Shown here: positions 6,601 to 11,791 of the stretch, in pieces
Layout: every line of letters begins with the position of its first letter
Numbering within the stretch: the first letter of the stretch is position 1
Source of the DNA: Chloroflexota bacterium
GTDB taxonomy: Bacteria > Chloroflexota > Dormibacteria > CF-121
Reading direction: 5' to 3'
Assembly (NCBI GenBank): GCA_005880605.1
Contig: VBIS01000041.1
Span: 1 to 11,791 of the forward strand
Length of the DNA: 11,791 nt
The notes under the pieces: model-generated
The model's input: only the letters and a program-made list of their open reading frames with translations
Databases searched by the model: none
What the model was told of the DNA's origin: nothing
Position numbers and translations under genes: made by a program

Positions 6601-7328
6601 TCTTCAACCCGTCGCTCGACCCCTCGATCGCCACCCGCTATGACGCGGGCAGTGTCGCCCGGAAGGTCGAGAACAAGCTGGCCCTCCAGAAGGAGGTCGG
6701 CTTACCCCAGGACCCGGCGATTCCAGTGATCGGCCTGATCTCACGGCTCTACGACCAGAAGGGGCTCGACCTGATCGCGAACATCATGTGGGGCCTGATG
6801 CGGCTGAATCTCCAGCTTGTCGTGCTCGGTGCCGGTGACTCACGCTACGAGGAGATGCTCCGTGCTGCCGCTCGCGACAACCCGCAAAAGGTGTCCGCCA
6901 CCATCGGCTTCAAGCCGGTGCTGGCGCAGCACATCTACGCCGGCTCCGACATGTTCTTGATGCCGTCGCGGTTCGAGCCCTGCGGGCTCGGCCAGCTGAT
7001 CAGCCTGCGGTACGGGACCATCCCGATCGTGCGCGCCACCGGTGGCCTTGCCGACACCATCGATGATTGGGACCCGGTCCGGCAGACCGGTAACGGCTTC
7101 GTCTTCAGCGCCTACGACCACTGGGACCTCTATGCCCAGGTGGTGCGGGCGCTGGAAACCTTCCGCCAGCCACAGCTCTGGCAACGCCTCCAGGCCAATG
7201 CGATGGCGACCGATGTCAGCTGGGCGAACTCCGCCGAGAAGTACGTCCGCCTTTACCGGGCGGCGATCGTCAACCACGGCGAGGCTCGCGAGTACTCCGC
7301 CGCCGCGGCCGGCCCGTACGGCTGGTAG
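3621..7328 (+). CDS. glgA: Fused amylopullulanase-like GH57 and glycogen synthase (GT5)
   Basis: One uninterrupted 1235-residue protein joins two alpha-glucan enzymes. Residues about 5-540 are a GH57 module: 'HMHQPYY' at 12-18 (region 1), 'GLWPPEQAIS' with putative nucleophile E275, and 'ALDGENCWDFYEANG' with putative acid/base D388. A 'SDWFWWFG...LFRLHLRNIY' helical segment follows. These motif forms match amylopullulanase-type GH57. Residues about 555-735 form a beta-rich accessory region ('KLNGGVDQDEWN', 'IWFGHDDRNLYLRFD') like domains found after such GH57 modules. Residues 741-1235 are a full-length GlgA, which adds glucose from a nucleotide-glucose donor to alpha-1,4-glucan. It has 'KVGGLADV' at 755-762 for donor binding, 'HVNDWHT', and 'FEPCGLGQL' with catalytic E1119, then 'TGGLADTI'. 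No signal peptide is seen, so the protein should be cytoplasmic. The GTG start places region 1 at the usual distance from the N-terminus, but no Shine-Dalgarno precedes it. ADP- versus UDP-glucose cannot be told. Confidence 0.93.
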   Translation: MTRPLHVAFVWHMHQPYYKDDLQNQFLLPWVRLRCAKDYHKMPALLADYPAIKQTFNLVPALVAQVQDYADGGSSDVYLELARRPVSELSVDERAFVARWMTESSQIRRVREYPRYAELVRKREQSWPRGSLELARLFSDAELRDLQVWFNLSWIGPEVIERDSVIAELVRKGRDFAEADKEPIFKAQLELLRKVLPTYREVQERGQAELITSPTYHPILPLIADVGIARVARPDLAMPRQPFTHPDDAAEQLRRGVESHTRSFGIRPRGLWPPEQAISEDVVRLAADQGIEWMLSDEAILARSLGSSIDRDGEGQVMQPDVLYGPYRVQAGASPIHLLFRDGRLSNAIGFEYQNSPADEAAKDLVDRLKAIGQRQKDSPFLAVVALDGENCWDFYEANGNLFLRSLYARLSREPELKTVTVSEFLSEFPADRSLSRIHPGSWINASFDTWIGDQEHNAAWDLLADARNLLSERERERDAARQEQLAAASREALIAEGSDWFWWFGRSHDSGMDQIWDNLFRLHLRNIYISLGERPPARLYQPIVTAAEGSATKRPDRKISPKLNGGVDQDEWNAGGYVDVTALFGAMHPPRGAVRRIWFGHDDRNLYLRFDLLDRGVTPTLKLEMFFSGSAASTRPAATDFGFEPAFRLEVQRRESDLELELRDLAPNGRQPRWTGSASGGEVIAFAVPFHALGHDPGDTLHMVALAHQDGEPVEQLPPTGSIAVRVPGDVSNGGSGRSLKILVVSAEVAPFAKVGGLADVAGALPKALRAMGHDVRVVMPRYGSIDVDKYGLRKVVTNLGVPLAHQPVNADVLEGRIGGDVPIYFIDNPQFFGREGMYGFWDDDARFIYFSRAALEMLRPLDFQPDVIHVNDWHTAVIPNMLARLYAGDAFFADVATCLTIHNLAFQGVFGYGTLHLADLEQWGLIKPGMPGLDDIVNLLGRGLYFSDVVNTVSNRYAEEILTPEYGEKMDPLLRSFRSKLHGIINGIDYEVFNPSLDPSIATRYDAGSVARKVENKLALQKEVGLPQDPAIPVIGLISRLYDQKGLDLIANIMWGLMRLNLQLVVLGAGDSRYEEMLRAAARDNPQKVSATIGFKPVLAQHIYAGSDMFLMPSRFEPCGLGQLISLRYGTIPIVRATGGLADTIDDWDPVRQTGNGFVFSAYDHWDLYAQVVRALETFRQPQLWQRLQANAMATDVSWANSAEKYVRLYRAAIVNHGEAREYSAAAAGPYGW
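5035..5052 (+). repeat. Three tandem GCGAGC hexamers inside the GH57-GlgA gene
   Basis: Three exact head-to-tail copies encode an alternating Glu-Arg run ('SERERERD', starting near residue 472) in the helical segment of the GH57 module. The length is a multiple of three, so copy-number change would keep the frame. Confidence 0.6.
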
Positions 7329-7356
7329 CCGGCCGGCGATACCGCAAGAGGCGCTC

Positions 7357-7378
7357 GGTCTAATAGACCTTAATATTT
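7357..7378 (+). terminator. Weak terminator-like hairpin after the GH57-GlgA gene
   Basis: GGTCT (7357-7361) and AGACC (7365-7369) form a 5-bp stem with a 3-nt loop, followed by the T/A-rich tail TTAATATTT, 29 nt after the stop codon. The stem is short, so termination would be partial at best. An exact 10-nt GCCGGCCGGC palindrome also lies at 7328-7337. Confidence 0.35.
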
Positions 7379-7389
7379 GGACCATTTTC

Positions 7390-7419
7390 TTGATGTCTTG
7401 ACATCAGGTAGGTCATGAT
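7390..7419 (+). promoter_or_regulatory. Possible promoter for the Opp-type transporter operon
   Basis: TTGATG (7390-7395) and CATGAT (7414-7419) are 18 bp apart in an AT-richer stretch, with the presumed transcript start near 7426 and about 68 nt of leader before the ATG at 7494. A better -35 match, TTGACA at 7398-7403, has no good -10 at 16-18 bp. The assignment is by eye and tentative. Confidence 0.35.
7391..7406. promoter_or_regulatory. Perfect 7-bp dyad, candidate operator of the transporter operon
   Basis: TGATGTC (7391-7397) and GACATCA (7400-7406) are exact inverted copies around a TT centre. The dyad overlaps the candidate -35 box and spacer, the place where a dimeric repressor would block the promoter. 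Its 2-nt centre makes it a poor RNA hairpin and so more likely a DNA site. No regulator gene is adjacent. Confidence 0.5.
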
Positions 7420-7475
7420 TACGGCGATTCGGCTTTAAAGACCGCTCGAAAACGCCGATACATCAAGCCCTGGAA

Positions 7476-7482
7476 GGGAGGT
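7476..7482 (+). promoter_or_regulatory. Shine-Dalgarno for the binding protein gene
   Basis: GGGAGGT is the best ribosome-binding match in the window. It lies 11 nt before ATG 7494 and only 2 nt before the in-frame TTG 7485, so the ATG is the better start although the gap is slightly long. Confidence 0.65.
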
Positions 7483-7493
7483 AATTGACGTAT

Positions 7494-9164
7494 ATGGACG
7501 ATTCAGTCGCTCGATTCCGATGGCTTCGGGTACCGGCACTTGTAACGGTGGTCGGACTGCTGGTGGCTGCGTGCGGAACCTCTTCCCCGACCACGAGCAA
7601 CCTGGCGAAGGATCAGACGCTCCGGGTCAACATCGTGACCGAGCCGAACAGCCTCGACCCGGGGCAGGAGCAGTACAGCTATGAGGGCGCCGTCGGCGCG
7701 TCGATCAGCGAGGCCCTGCTGAAGATCAAGCCGGACCTTTCCGATGCCGCCCCGGCGACGGCCGCGAGCTATAGCGTCTCGTCCGATGGGTTGACCTGGA
7801 CCTTCAAGATTCGCTCGAACGCCAAGTGGAGCGATGGCAAGCCGGTGACCGGCGCCGACTTCGTTTACGCCTGGCAGCGGATCCTCGACCCGCGCCTGGC
7901 GGCGCCGTACGCCGACCCCTTCTTCGATGGCACGATCGCGGGTGCCGCGGATTACGGCAGCCTCGACGCGGTCAAGGACGCCGCCAAGATTCCCGCCTTC
8001 CTGAGCGGGCTTGGACTCTCAGCGCCGGATGCCAGCACCTTCGTCGTCAAGCTGCAGGCGCCGTCGCCCTTCTTCAAATGGATCGCCAGCCTCTGGATGT
8101 CGGCCCCCGTTCGCAAGGACGTGGTCGACCAGTACGGCTCCGACAAGTGGTCGACCTCGCCGACCTCGCTGATCACGAACGGCCAGTACAAGGTGTCCGA
8201 GCTGGTCTCGAAGGACCACATCACGCTCGTCCCCAATACCAATTACTGGGGCGGTCAGCCGACCGTCACCAAGATCATCAACTACGAGATCTCGGACGAC
8301 AACCAGGCCTATGCGAAGTATCTGAACGGCGAACTGGATGAGGTCAACGTCCCGTTGGCCAACACCGACCTGGTCAAGAACGATCCCAAGCTCAAGAACG
8401 AGATCAAGTTCGTCCCGCAGCTGACCCTGTTCTGGATGGACTTCAACACCCGCAAGGCGCCCTTCGACAACAAGCAGGCCCGCCTCGCCTTCTCGAAGGC
8501 CGTCGACCGCAACGCGCTGACGACCAATGTGCTGAAGGGACGGTCGCAACCGGCCACCTTCTTCATTCCCAAGGGCATGAACGGCTACCGGCCTGACCTC
8601 GGCAAGAGCCAGGACTTCGATCCGGCGGCCGCCAAGACCATGCTGACCCAGGCAGTCGGTGATCCGAGCAAGATCACGATCGACTTCCTGATCCGCAATA
8701 TCACCGCCAACAAGCAGATCGGCGAGTTCATCGCCGACCAGCTGCAGACCAACCTGGGCGTCAAGGTCAACCAGGTGGTTATCGACAGCAAGACGGTCAC
8801 GACCCGGCTGCGGGCCCACAACTACAGCCTCTACGTGGGCGGCTGGGGCGCCGACTACCCGGACGACCAGGACTGGTTCGACATCTGGATGACCGGTAGC
8901 GGCAACGTCTTCGGCGGCTACAGCAACCCGGCCTACGACGCGCTCGTCAAGAAGGCCGACACCGAGTCGGACGCGAAGAAGCGCCAGGACGACTACGATC
9001 AGGCGCAGAAGCTTCTCATCGACGACGCAGGCGGCGGCTTCCTCTACCAGCGCAACTACATGTTCCTCGTCAAGCCGTACGTCCAGGGTCTGACGACGAC
9101 CGCGCAAGACTTCGAAGACGTTGGCGACTGGTTCTGGGGTAAGGTCTCGATCGCCCAGCACTAG
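7494..9164 (+). CDS. oppA: Extracellular solute-binding lipoprotein of an Opp/Dpp-type ABC importer (family 5)
   Basis: The product captures substrate outside the membrane and delivers it to the permeases encoded downstream. From ATG 7494 it has 556 residues. A lipoprotein signal is clear: charged N-terminus, hydrophobic stretch 14-24, and lipobox 'LVAAC' with the acylated cysteine at C27. The mature part has family 5 (SBP_bac_5) features: 'VSSDGLTWTFKIRSNAKWSDGKPV' followed by 'FVYAWQRILDP' near the N-terminus, and 'VGGWGADYPDDQDWFDIW' towards the C-terminus. Length is normal for OppA. It is the first gene of an operon with its own leader. Family 5 receptors mostly bind oligopeptides, but members also bind oligosaccharides, nickel chelates and other solutes. 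The neighbouring glucan genes make a sugar ligand worth considering, though a promoter and terminator-like region separate the two groups. Confidence 0.93.
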   Translation: MDDSVARFRWLRVPALVTVVGLLVAACGTSSPTTSNLAKDQTLRVNIVTEPNSLDPGQEQYSYEGAVGASISEALLKIKPDLSDAAPATAASYSVSSDGLTWTFKIRSNAKWSDGKPVTGADFVYAWQRILDPRLAAPYADPFFDGTIAGAADYGSLDAVKDAAKIPAFLSGLGLSAPDASTFVVKLQAPSPFFKWIASLWMSAPVRKDVVDQYGSDKWSTSPTSLITNGQYKVSELVSKDHITLVPNTNYWGGQPTVTKIINYEISDDNQAYAKYLNGELDEVNVPLANTDLVKNDPKLKNEIKFVPQLTLFWMDFNTRKAPFDNKQARLAFSKAVDRNALTTNVLKGRSQPATFFIPKGMNGYRPDLGKSQDFDPAAAKTMLTQAVGDPSKITIDFLIRNITANKQIGEFIADQLQTNLGVKVNQVVIDSKTVTTRLRAHNYSLYVGGWGADYPDDQDWFDIWMTGSGNVFGGYSNPAYDALVKKADTESDAKKRQDDYDQAQKLLIDDAGGGFLYQRNYMFLVKPYVQGLTTTAQDFEDVGDWFWGKVSIAQH

Positions 9165-9173
9165 AGATACCTC

Positions 9174-10190
9174 TTGGCAGTAGCACAGGGCGCCCCGCCG
9201 CGGGGCGCCCTCATCTCCTTCAAGATTCCGCGGGGCCGAGGGGCCAGCCTCGGGCTGTACATCGTCCGTCGGATCCTGTGGTTGGTCCCCGTCCTCTTCT
9301 TCGTCATCACGATCACCTTCGTGCTGATGCACCTCGCCCCCGGCAGTCCGTGGGACCGGGAAGGAAAGCAACTCTCGGCGGCGGTCGTTCGCAACCTGAA
9401 CGCGAAGTACGGGCTAAGCGATCCGTTTTTCGTCCAGTACCTGCGCTACCTGGTGAATGTGGTGCATTTCGACTTCGGTCTCTCGTTCCAGTACGAGGAC
9501 CAGCCGGTCAGCAGCCTGATCCTGAAGAGCTGGCCCCCAACCGCGGTCATCGGCGCCCTTGCCTTCCTGATGATCGTGGTCTTTGGGATCGGGATCGGCG
9601 TCGTCGCCGCACTCCGGCAGAACACCTGGGTCGACTACATCGTCGTCGGTTTCAGCACGGTCGGCGCCTCGACGCCGGCGTTCGTGCTCGGCATCATCCT
9701 GATCATCATCTTCTCGGTGACGCTCTACCGCGTGACGGGCGGGAACTTCTCGCTTCCCACGGGCGACTTCGCCCTTGACCAACACCTGATCATGCCGGTC
9801 GTGACCTTGTCGACGTTACCGATTGCCTTTATCGCCAGACTCACACGGGCGAGCACGCTCGAGGTGCTCCGCCAGGACTTCGTCCGCACCGCCTGGGCAA
9901 AAGGCCTGCGCGAGCGCCTGGTCGTCACCAAGCATGTGTTGAAGAACTCGCTGATCCCCGTGGTGTCGGCCCTGGGGCCGACCTTCGCGGTCCTGATCAC
10001 CGGGTCGGTCATTGTCGAGAGTGTGTTCAATATCCCGGGGATCGGCCGCGCCTTCGTGATCGCCGTCGGCTCGCGTGATTACCCCATGATCCTGGCCACG
10101 ACGATCCTGTTTTCGGTGGTCGTGGCGCTGGCCAACCTGGTCGTCGACCTTCTCTACACCGCGATCGATCCGCGCGTCAGGCTCGGCTGA
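9174..10190 (+). CDS. oppB: ABC transporter permease, OppB/DppB type
   Basis: One of two inner-membrane channel subunits of the importer. The core starts at 'LYIVRRILWLVPVLFFVITITFVLMHLAPG', the usual first helix of this family. The ATPase-docking loop is 'DFVRTAWAKGL' at about 235-245, followed by 'VLKNSLIPVV', and the end 'NLVVDLLYTAIDPRVRLG' is the family C-terminus. The length is 338 residues against about 306 for typical OppB. The excess is an N-terminal extension of roughly 27 residues ('MAVAQGAPPRGALISFK...'). TTG 9174, 9 bp after the previous stop, is the only usual start codon before the first helix. The extension coincides with a perfect GC hairpin, so the true start may be a rarer codon further in. 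The gene is in the same frame as the binding-protein gene, with just its TAG between them. Confidence 0.92.
   Translation: MAVAQGAPPRGALISFKIPRGRGASLGLYIVRRILWLVPVLFFVITITFVLMHLAPGSPWDREGKQLSAAVVRNLNAKYGLSDPFFVQYLRYLVNVVHFDFGLSFQYEDQPVSSLILKSWPPTAVIGALAFLMIVVFGIGIGVVAALRQNTWVDYIVVGFSTVGASTPAFVLGIILIIIFSVTLYRVTGGNFSLPTGDFALDQHLIMPVVTLSTLPIAFIARLTRASTLEVLRQDFVRTAWAKGLRERLVVTKHVLKNSLIPVVSALGPTFAVLITGSVIVESVFNIPGIGRAFVIAVGSRDYPMILATTILFSVVVALANLVVDLLYTAIDPRVRLG
9187..9211 (+). other. 11-bp perfect GC hairpin at the start of the permease gene
   Basis: AGGGCGCCCCG (9187-9197) pairs exactly with CGGGGCGCCCT (9201-9211) across a CCG loop, 22 nt after the binding-protein stop. The base after it begins a mixed C/T stretch without a strong T run. 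In binding-protein-dependent importers, a stem at this place often blocks 3' exonuclease or part-terminates transcripts, so that the receptor exceeds the permeases. A weaker 6-bp stem follows at 9236-9253. Confidence 0.65.
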
Positions 10191-11095
10191 TGGCCGCCGC
10201 CACCGTCTCGCTGGAGCAAATCGATTGGGAAAATCCGGAGCAGATCGGGCTCTGGCAGGACGCCTGGCAGCGCTTCCGCCGAAACCCGATCGCGGTGGGC
10301 GGGCTGATCTTCGTTTGTCTCCTCGTCCTTGACGCCCTGCTGGCGCCGCTGCTGGTGACCCTTCACCTGATCGCGGACCCGCTGAAGCAGAACGTGGCTA
10401 ACTCGTATGCGAGCTTCAGCCTGCAGCACCTGCTCGGGACCGATTACCTTGGCCGGGATCTGCTCAGCCGGGTGATGTTCGGTGCCCGCATCTCCCTCGC
10501 GATCGGGCTGACCGTTCAAGTGATCTATCTGTTGATTGGCGGGACCATTGGCCTGGTGTCCGGCTACCTCGGAGGCCGGGTGGATAACCTGCTGATGCGG
10601 TTCGTCGATATCTGGTACGCGTTCCCCGACCTGCTCTTCCTGCTGGTCGTGGTCGCCGTCTTCAAGCCCAGCCTGTTCGTCATTTTCGGCGCGATCGGGA
10701 TCATCGGTTGGGTGGACCTGGCTCGGCTAATTCGCGGGCAGGTGCTCTCGCTGAAGGAGAAGGAATTTGTCGAGGGCGCGCGGGCGGCCGGAAGCGGTCC
10801 CTCGAAGATCATCCTCCGCCACCTGTTGCCCAACACCCTCGGGCCGATCATCGTCAGCCTGACCTTCGGCATCCCCCGGGCCATCTTCCTCGAGGCGACC
10901 TTGAGCTACCTGGGGGTAGGCATCCCGCCGCCCACGCCGAGCTGGGGCATCATGATCCAGGATGGCTACCAGGCCATCTTCGCCTACCCGCACCAGGTGT
11001 TGGTCCCGGCACTGGCGCTGGCCATCACCATGCTGTCGTTCAGTTTCATCGGAGATGGACTGAGAGACGCAATCGATCCCCGAATGCGAAGATAG
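10190..11095 (+). CDS. oppC: ABC transporter permease, OppC/DppC type
   Basis: The second inner-membrane channel subunit. The 301-residue protein shows the family layout: an N-terminal cytoplasmic segment ('LWQDAWQRFRRNPIAVGGLIFV') leading into helix 1; a loop with 'LLGTDYLGRDLLSRVMFGARISLAIG', the OppC signature; then the docking loop 'EFVEGARAAGSGPSKIILRHLLPN' starting at residue 192. It ends in 'SFIGDGLRDAIDPRMRR', the usual C-terminus. The ATG shares its A with the TGA of the upstream permease (a 1-nt overlap), so the two subunits are translationally coupled. A weak AGG at 10179-10181 is the only Shine-Dalgarno. Length is normal and no key feature is missing. Confidence 0.95.
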   Translation: MAAATVSLEQIDWENPEQIGLWQDAWQRFRRNPIAVGGLIFVCLLVLDALLAPLLVTLHLIADPLKQNVANSYASFSLQHLLGTDYLGRDLLSRVMFGARISLAIGLTVQVIYLLIGGTIGLVSGYLGGRVDNLLMRFVDIWYAFPDLLFLLVVVAVFKPSLFVIFGAIGIIGWVDLARLIRGQVLSLKEKEFVEGARAAGSGPSKIILRHLLPNTLGPIIVSLTFGIPRAIFLEATLSYLGVGIPPPTPSWGIMIQDGYQAIFAYPHQVLVPALALAITMLSFSFIGDGLRDAIDPRMRR

Positions 11096-11099
11096 CGCT

Positions 11100-11791
11100 G
11101 TGGCAGCGCGTCTGTTGCGTGTCGAGGACCTGCGCACCCAGTTCTTCACCTCACGGGGAATCGTCCATGCGGTAGACGGGATCAGCTTCGACGTCGGCCG
11201 GGGGGAGACCGTCGGCATCGTTGGGGAGTCGGGCTCGGGCAAGACCATGACCGCCTTTTCGATCCTGCGGCTGGTGCCGGACCCGGGCCGGATCGTCTCA
11301 GGGCGGATCATCTTCAAAGACCAGGACGTCGTCCAGATGAACGACGAAGACGTCCGTGAATTCCGCGGCAACGACGTCGCCATGATCTTCCAGGACCCGA
11401 TGACCTCACTCAACCCGGTGACCAGGGTCGGGGTCCAGATCGACGAGGCGATGAGTGCCCACGAGCGCTTCTCCAAGAGGGAGGCGCAGGATCGCGTCGT
11501 CCCGCTCCTCCAGCAAGTGCGGATCCCCGAGGCGGCGCAGCGCGCAAAGGATTACCCGCACCAGTTCTCGGGGGGCATGCGGCAGCGGGCCATGATCGCG
11601 ATGGGCCTGTCCAACGAACCGGAATTGCTGATCGCCGACGAACCCACCACCGCCCTCGACGTCACCGTGCAGGCGCAGATCATCCAGCTGCTCAAGCAGC
11701 TCAATCGCGAGGTGGGAGCCGCCATCATTCTGATCACGCACAACATGGCTCTGGTCGCCAGCCTCTGCCAGCGGATCATCGTGATGTACGC
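11100..11791 (+). CDS. oppD: ABC transporter ATPase, OppD/DppD type, 3' end cut by window
   Basis: The ATP-hydrolysing subunit that drives the importer from the cytoplasmic face. The frame stays open to the last base, so 230 residues are visible of about 320-350 expected. Motifs from the N-terminus are Walker A 'GESGSGKT' at 42-49, Q-loop 'FQDPMTSLNPV', signature 'FSGGMRQR' beginning at residue 156, Walker B 'LLIADEPT' with D180 and E181, D-loop 'ALDV', and H-loop H214 in 'ITHNM'. All catalytic residues are intact. The 'PMTSLNPV' and 'FSGGMRQR' forms are those of the Opp/Dpp ATPase family. The missing end should carry the family's C-terminal extension. The GTG start lies 4 nt after the permease stop, continuing the operon. 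A partner ATPase (OppF type) would be expected beyond the window. Confidence 0.95.
   Translation, partial: MAARLLRVEDLRTQFFTSRGIVHAVDGISFDVGRGETVGIVGESGSGKTMTAFSILRLVPDPGRIVSGRIIFKDQDVVQMNDEDVREFRGNDVAMIFQDPMTSLNPVTRVGVQIDEAMSAHERFSKREAQDRVVPLLQQVRIPEAAQRAKDYPHQFSGGMRQRAMIAMGLSNEPELLIADEPTTALDVTVQAQIIQLLKQLNREVGAAIILITHNMALVASLCQRIIVMY

Noticed and set aside
7398..7403. Exact TTGACA as a -35 box of the transporter promoter
   Set aside because: No acceptable -10 lies 16-18 bp downstream. The hexamer arises from the centre of the dyad, so the TTGATG/CATGAT pair was preferred.
7485..7487. TTG as start of the binding-protein gene
   Set aside because: It is only 2 nt from the Shine-Dalgarno, too close for initiation. 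ATG 7494 in the same frame keeps the full lipoprotein signal.
8019..9371. A 450-codon minus-strand open frame opposite the binding protein and permease genes
   Set aside because: It crosses the boundary of two well-supported plus-strand genes, has antisense-type composition and no motif.

Overview
The window is high-GC (estimated by eye in the low-to-mid 60s percent), densely coding bacterial DNA. Every gene I can support lies on the plus strand. GTG and TTG starts are frequent. The transport receptor is a lipoprotein, as expected in a monoderm or monoderm-like lineage. Together with the glucan gene content this suggests an environmental Chloroflexota/Dormibacterota-like or actinobacterial-type bacterium, but that placement is a weak inference from style, not from a marker gene.

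Region 1 (1-2306) holds the 3' part of a GT4-type glycosyltransferase, followed 14 bp later by a stand-alone GH57 glycoside hydrolase of the archaeal alpha-amylase type. Region 2 (2307-3605) holds a single-domain response regulator with a strong Shine-Dalgarno and a TTG start. After it comes a 99-bp spacer with a G-quadruplex-capable tract and two hairpins, then an unrecognised three-helix membrane protein. Region 3 (3621-7328) is one uninterrupted 1235-codon gene that fuses an amylopullulanase-like GH57 module, a beta-rich accessory region and a complete GT5 glycogen synthase (GlgA). Regions 1-3 read as an intracellular alpha-glucan module, with two different GH57 enzymes, a GT4 and a GlgA. 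No classical glgC, glgB or glgP is visible in the window.

Region 4 (7329-11791) is a separate transcription unit for an Opp/Dpp-type ABC importer. A 165-bp AT-richer spacer carries a weak terminator-like hairpin, a perfect 7-bp dyad overlapping a possible promoter, and a good Shine-Dalgarno. It is followed by the substrate-binding lipoprotein, two permeases and an ATPase cut off by the window end. An 11-bp perfect GC hairpin lies at the start of the first permease gene, just after the binding-protein gene, where it could lower permease expression relative to the receptor.

The most unusual item is the hydrolase-synthase fusion. It places a glucan-cleaving or transferring module and the glucan-elongating enzyme on one chain, next to a phospho-signalling protein and a membrane protein of unknown role. 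No mobile element, CRISPR array, rRNA or tRNA was seen. No gene-free stretch exceeds 300 bp.
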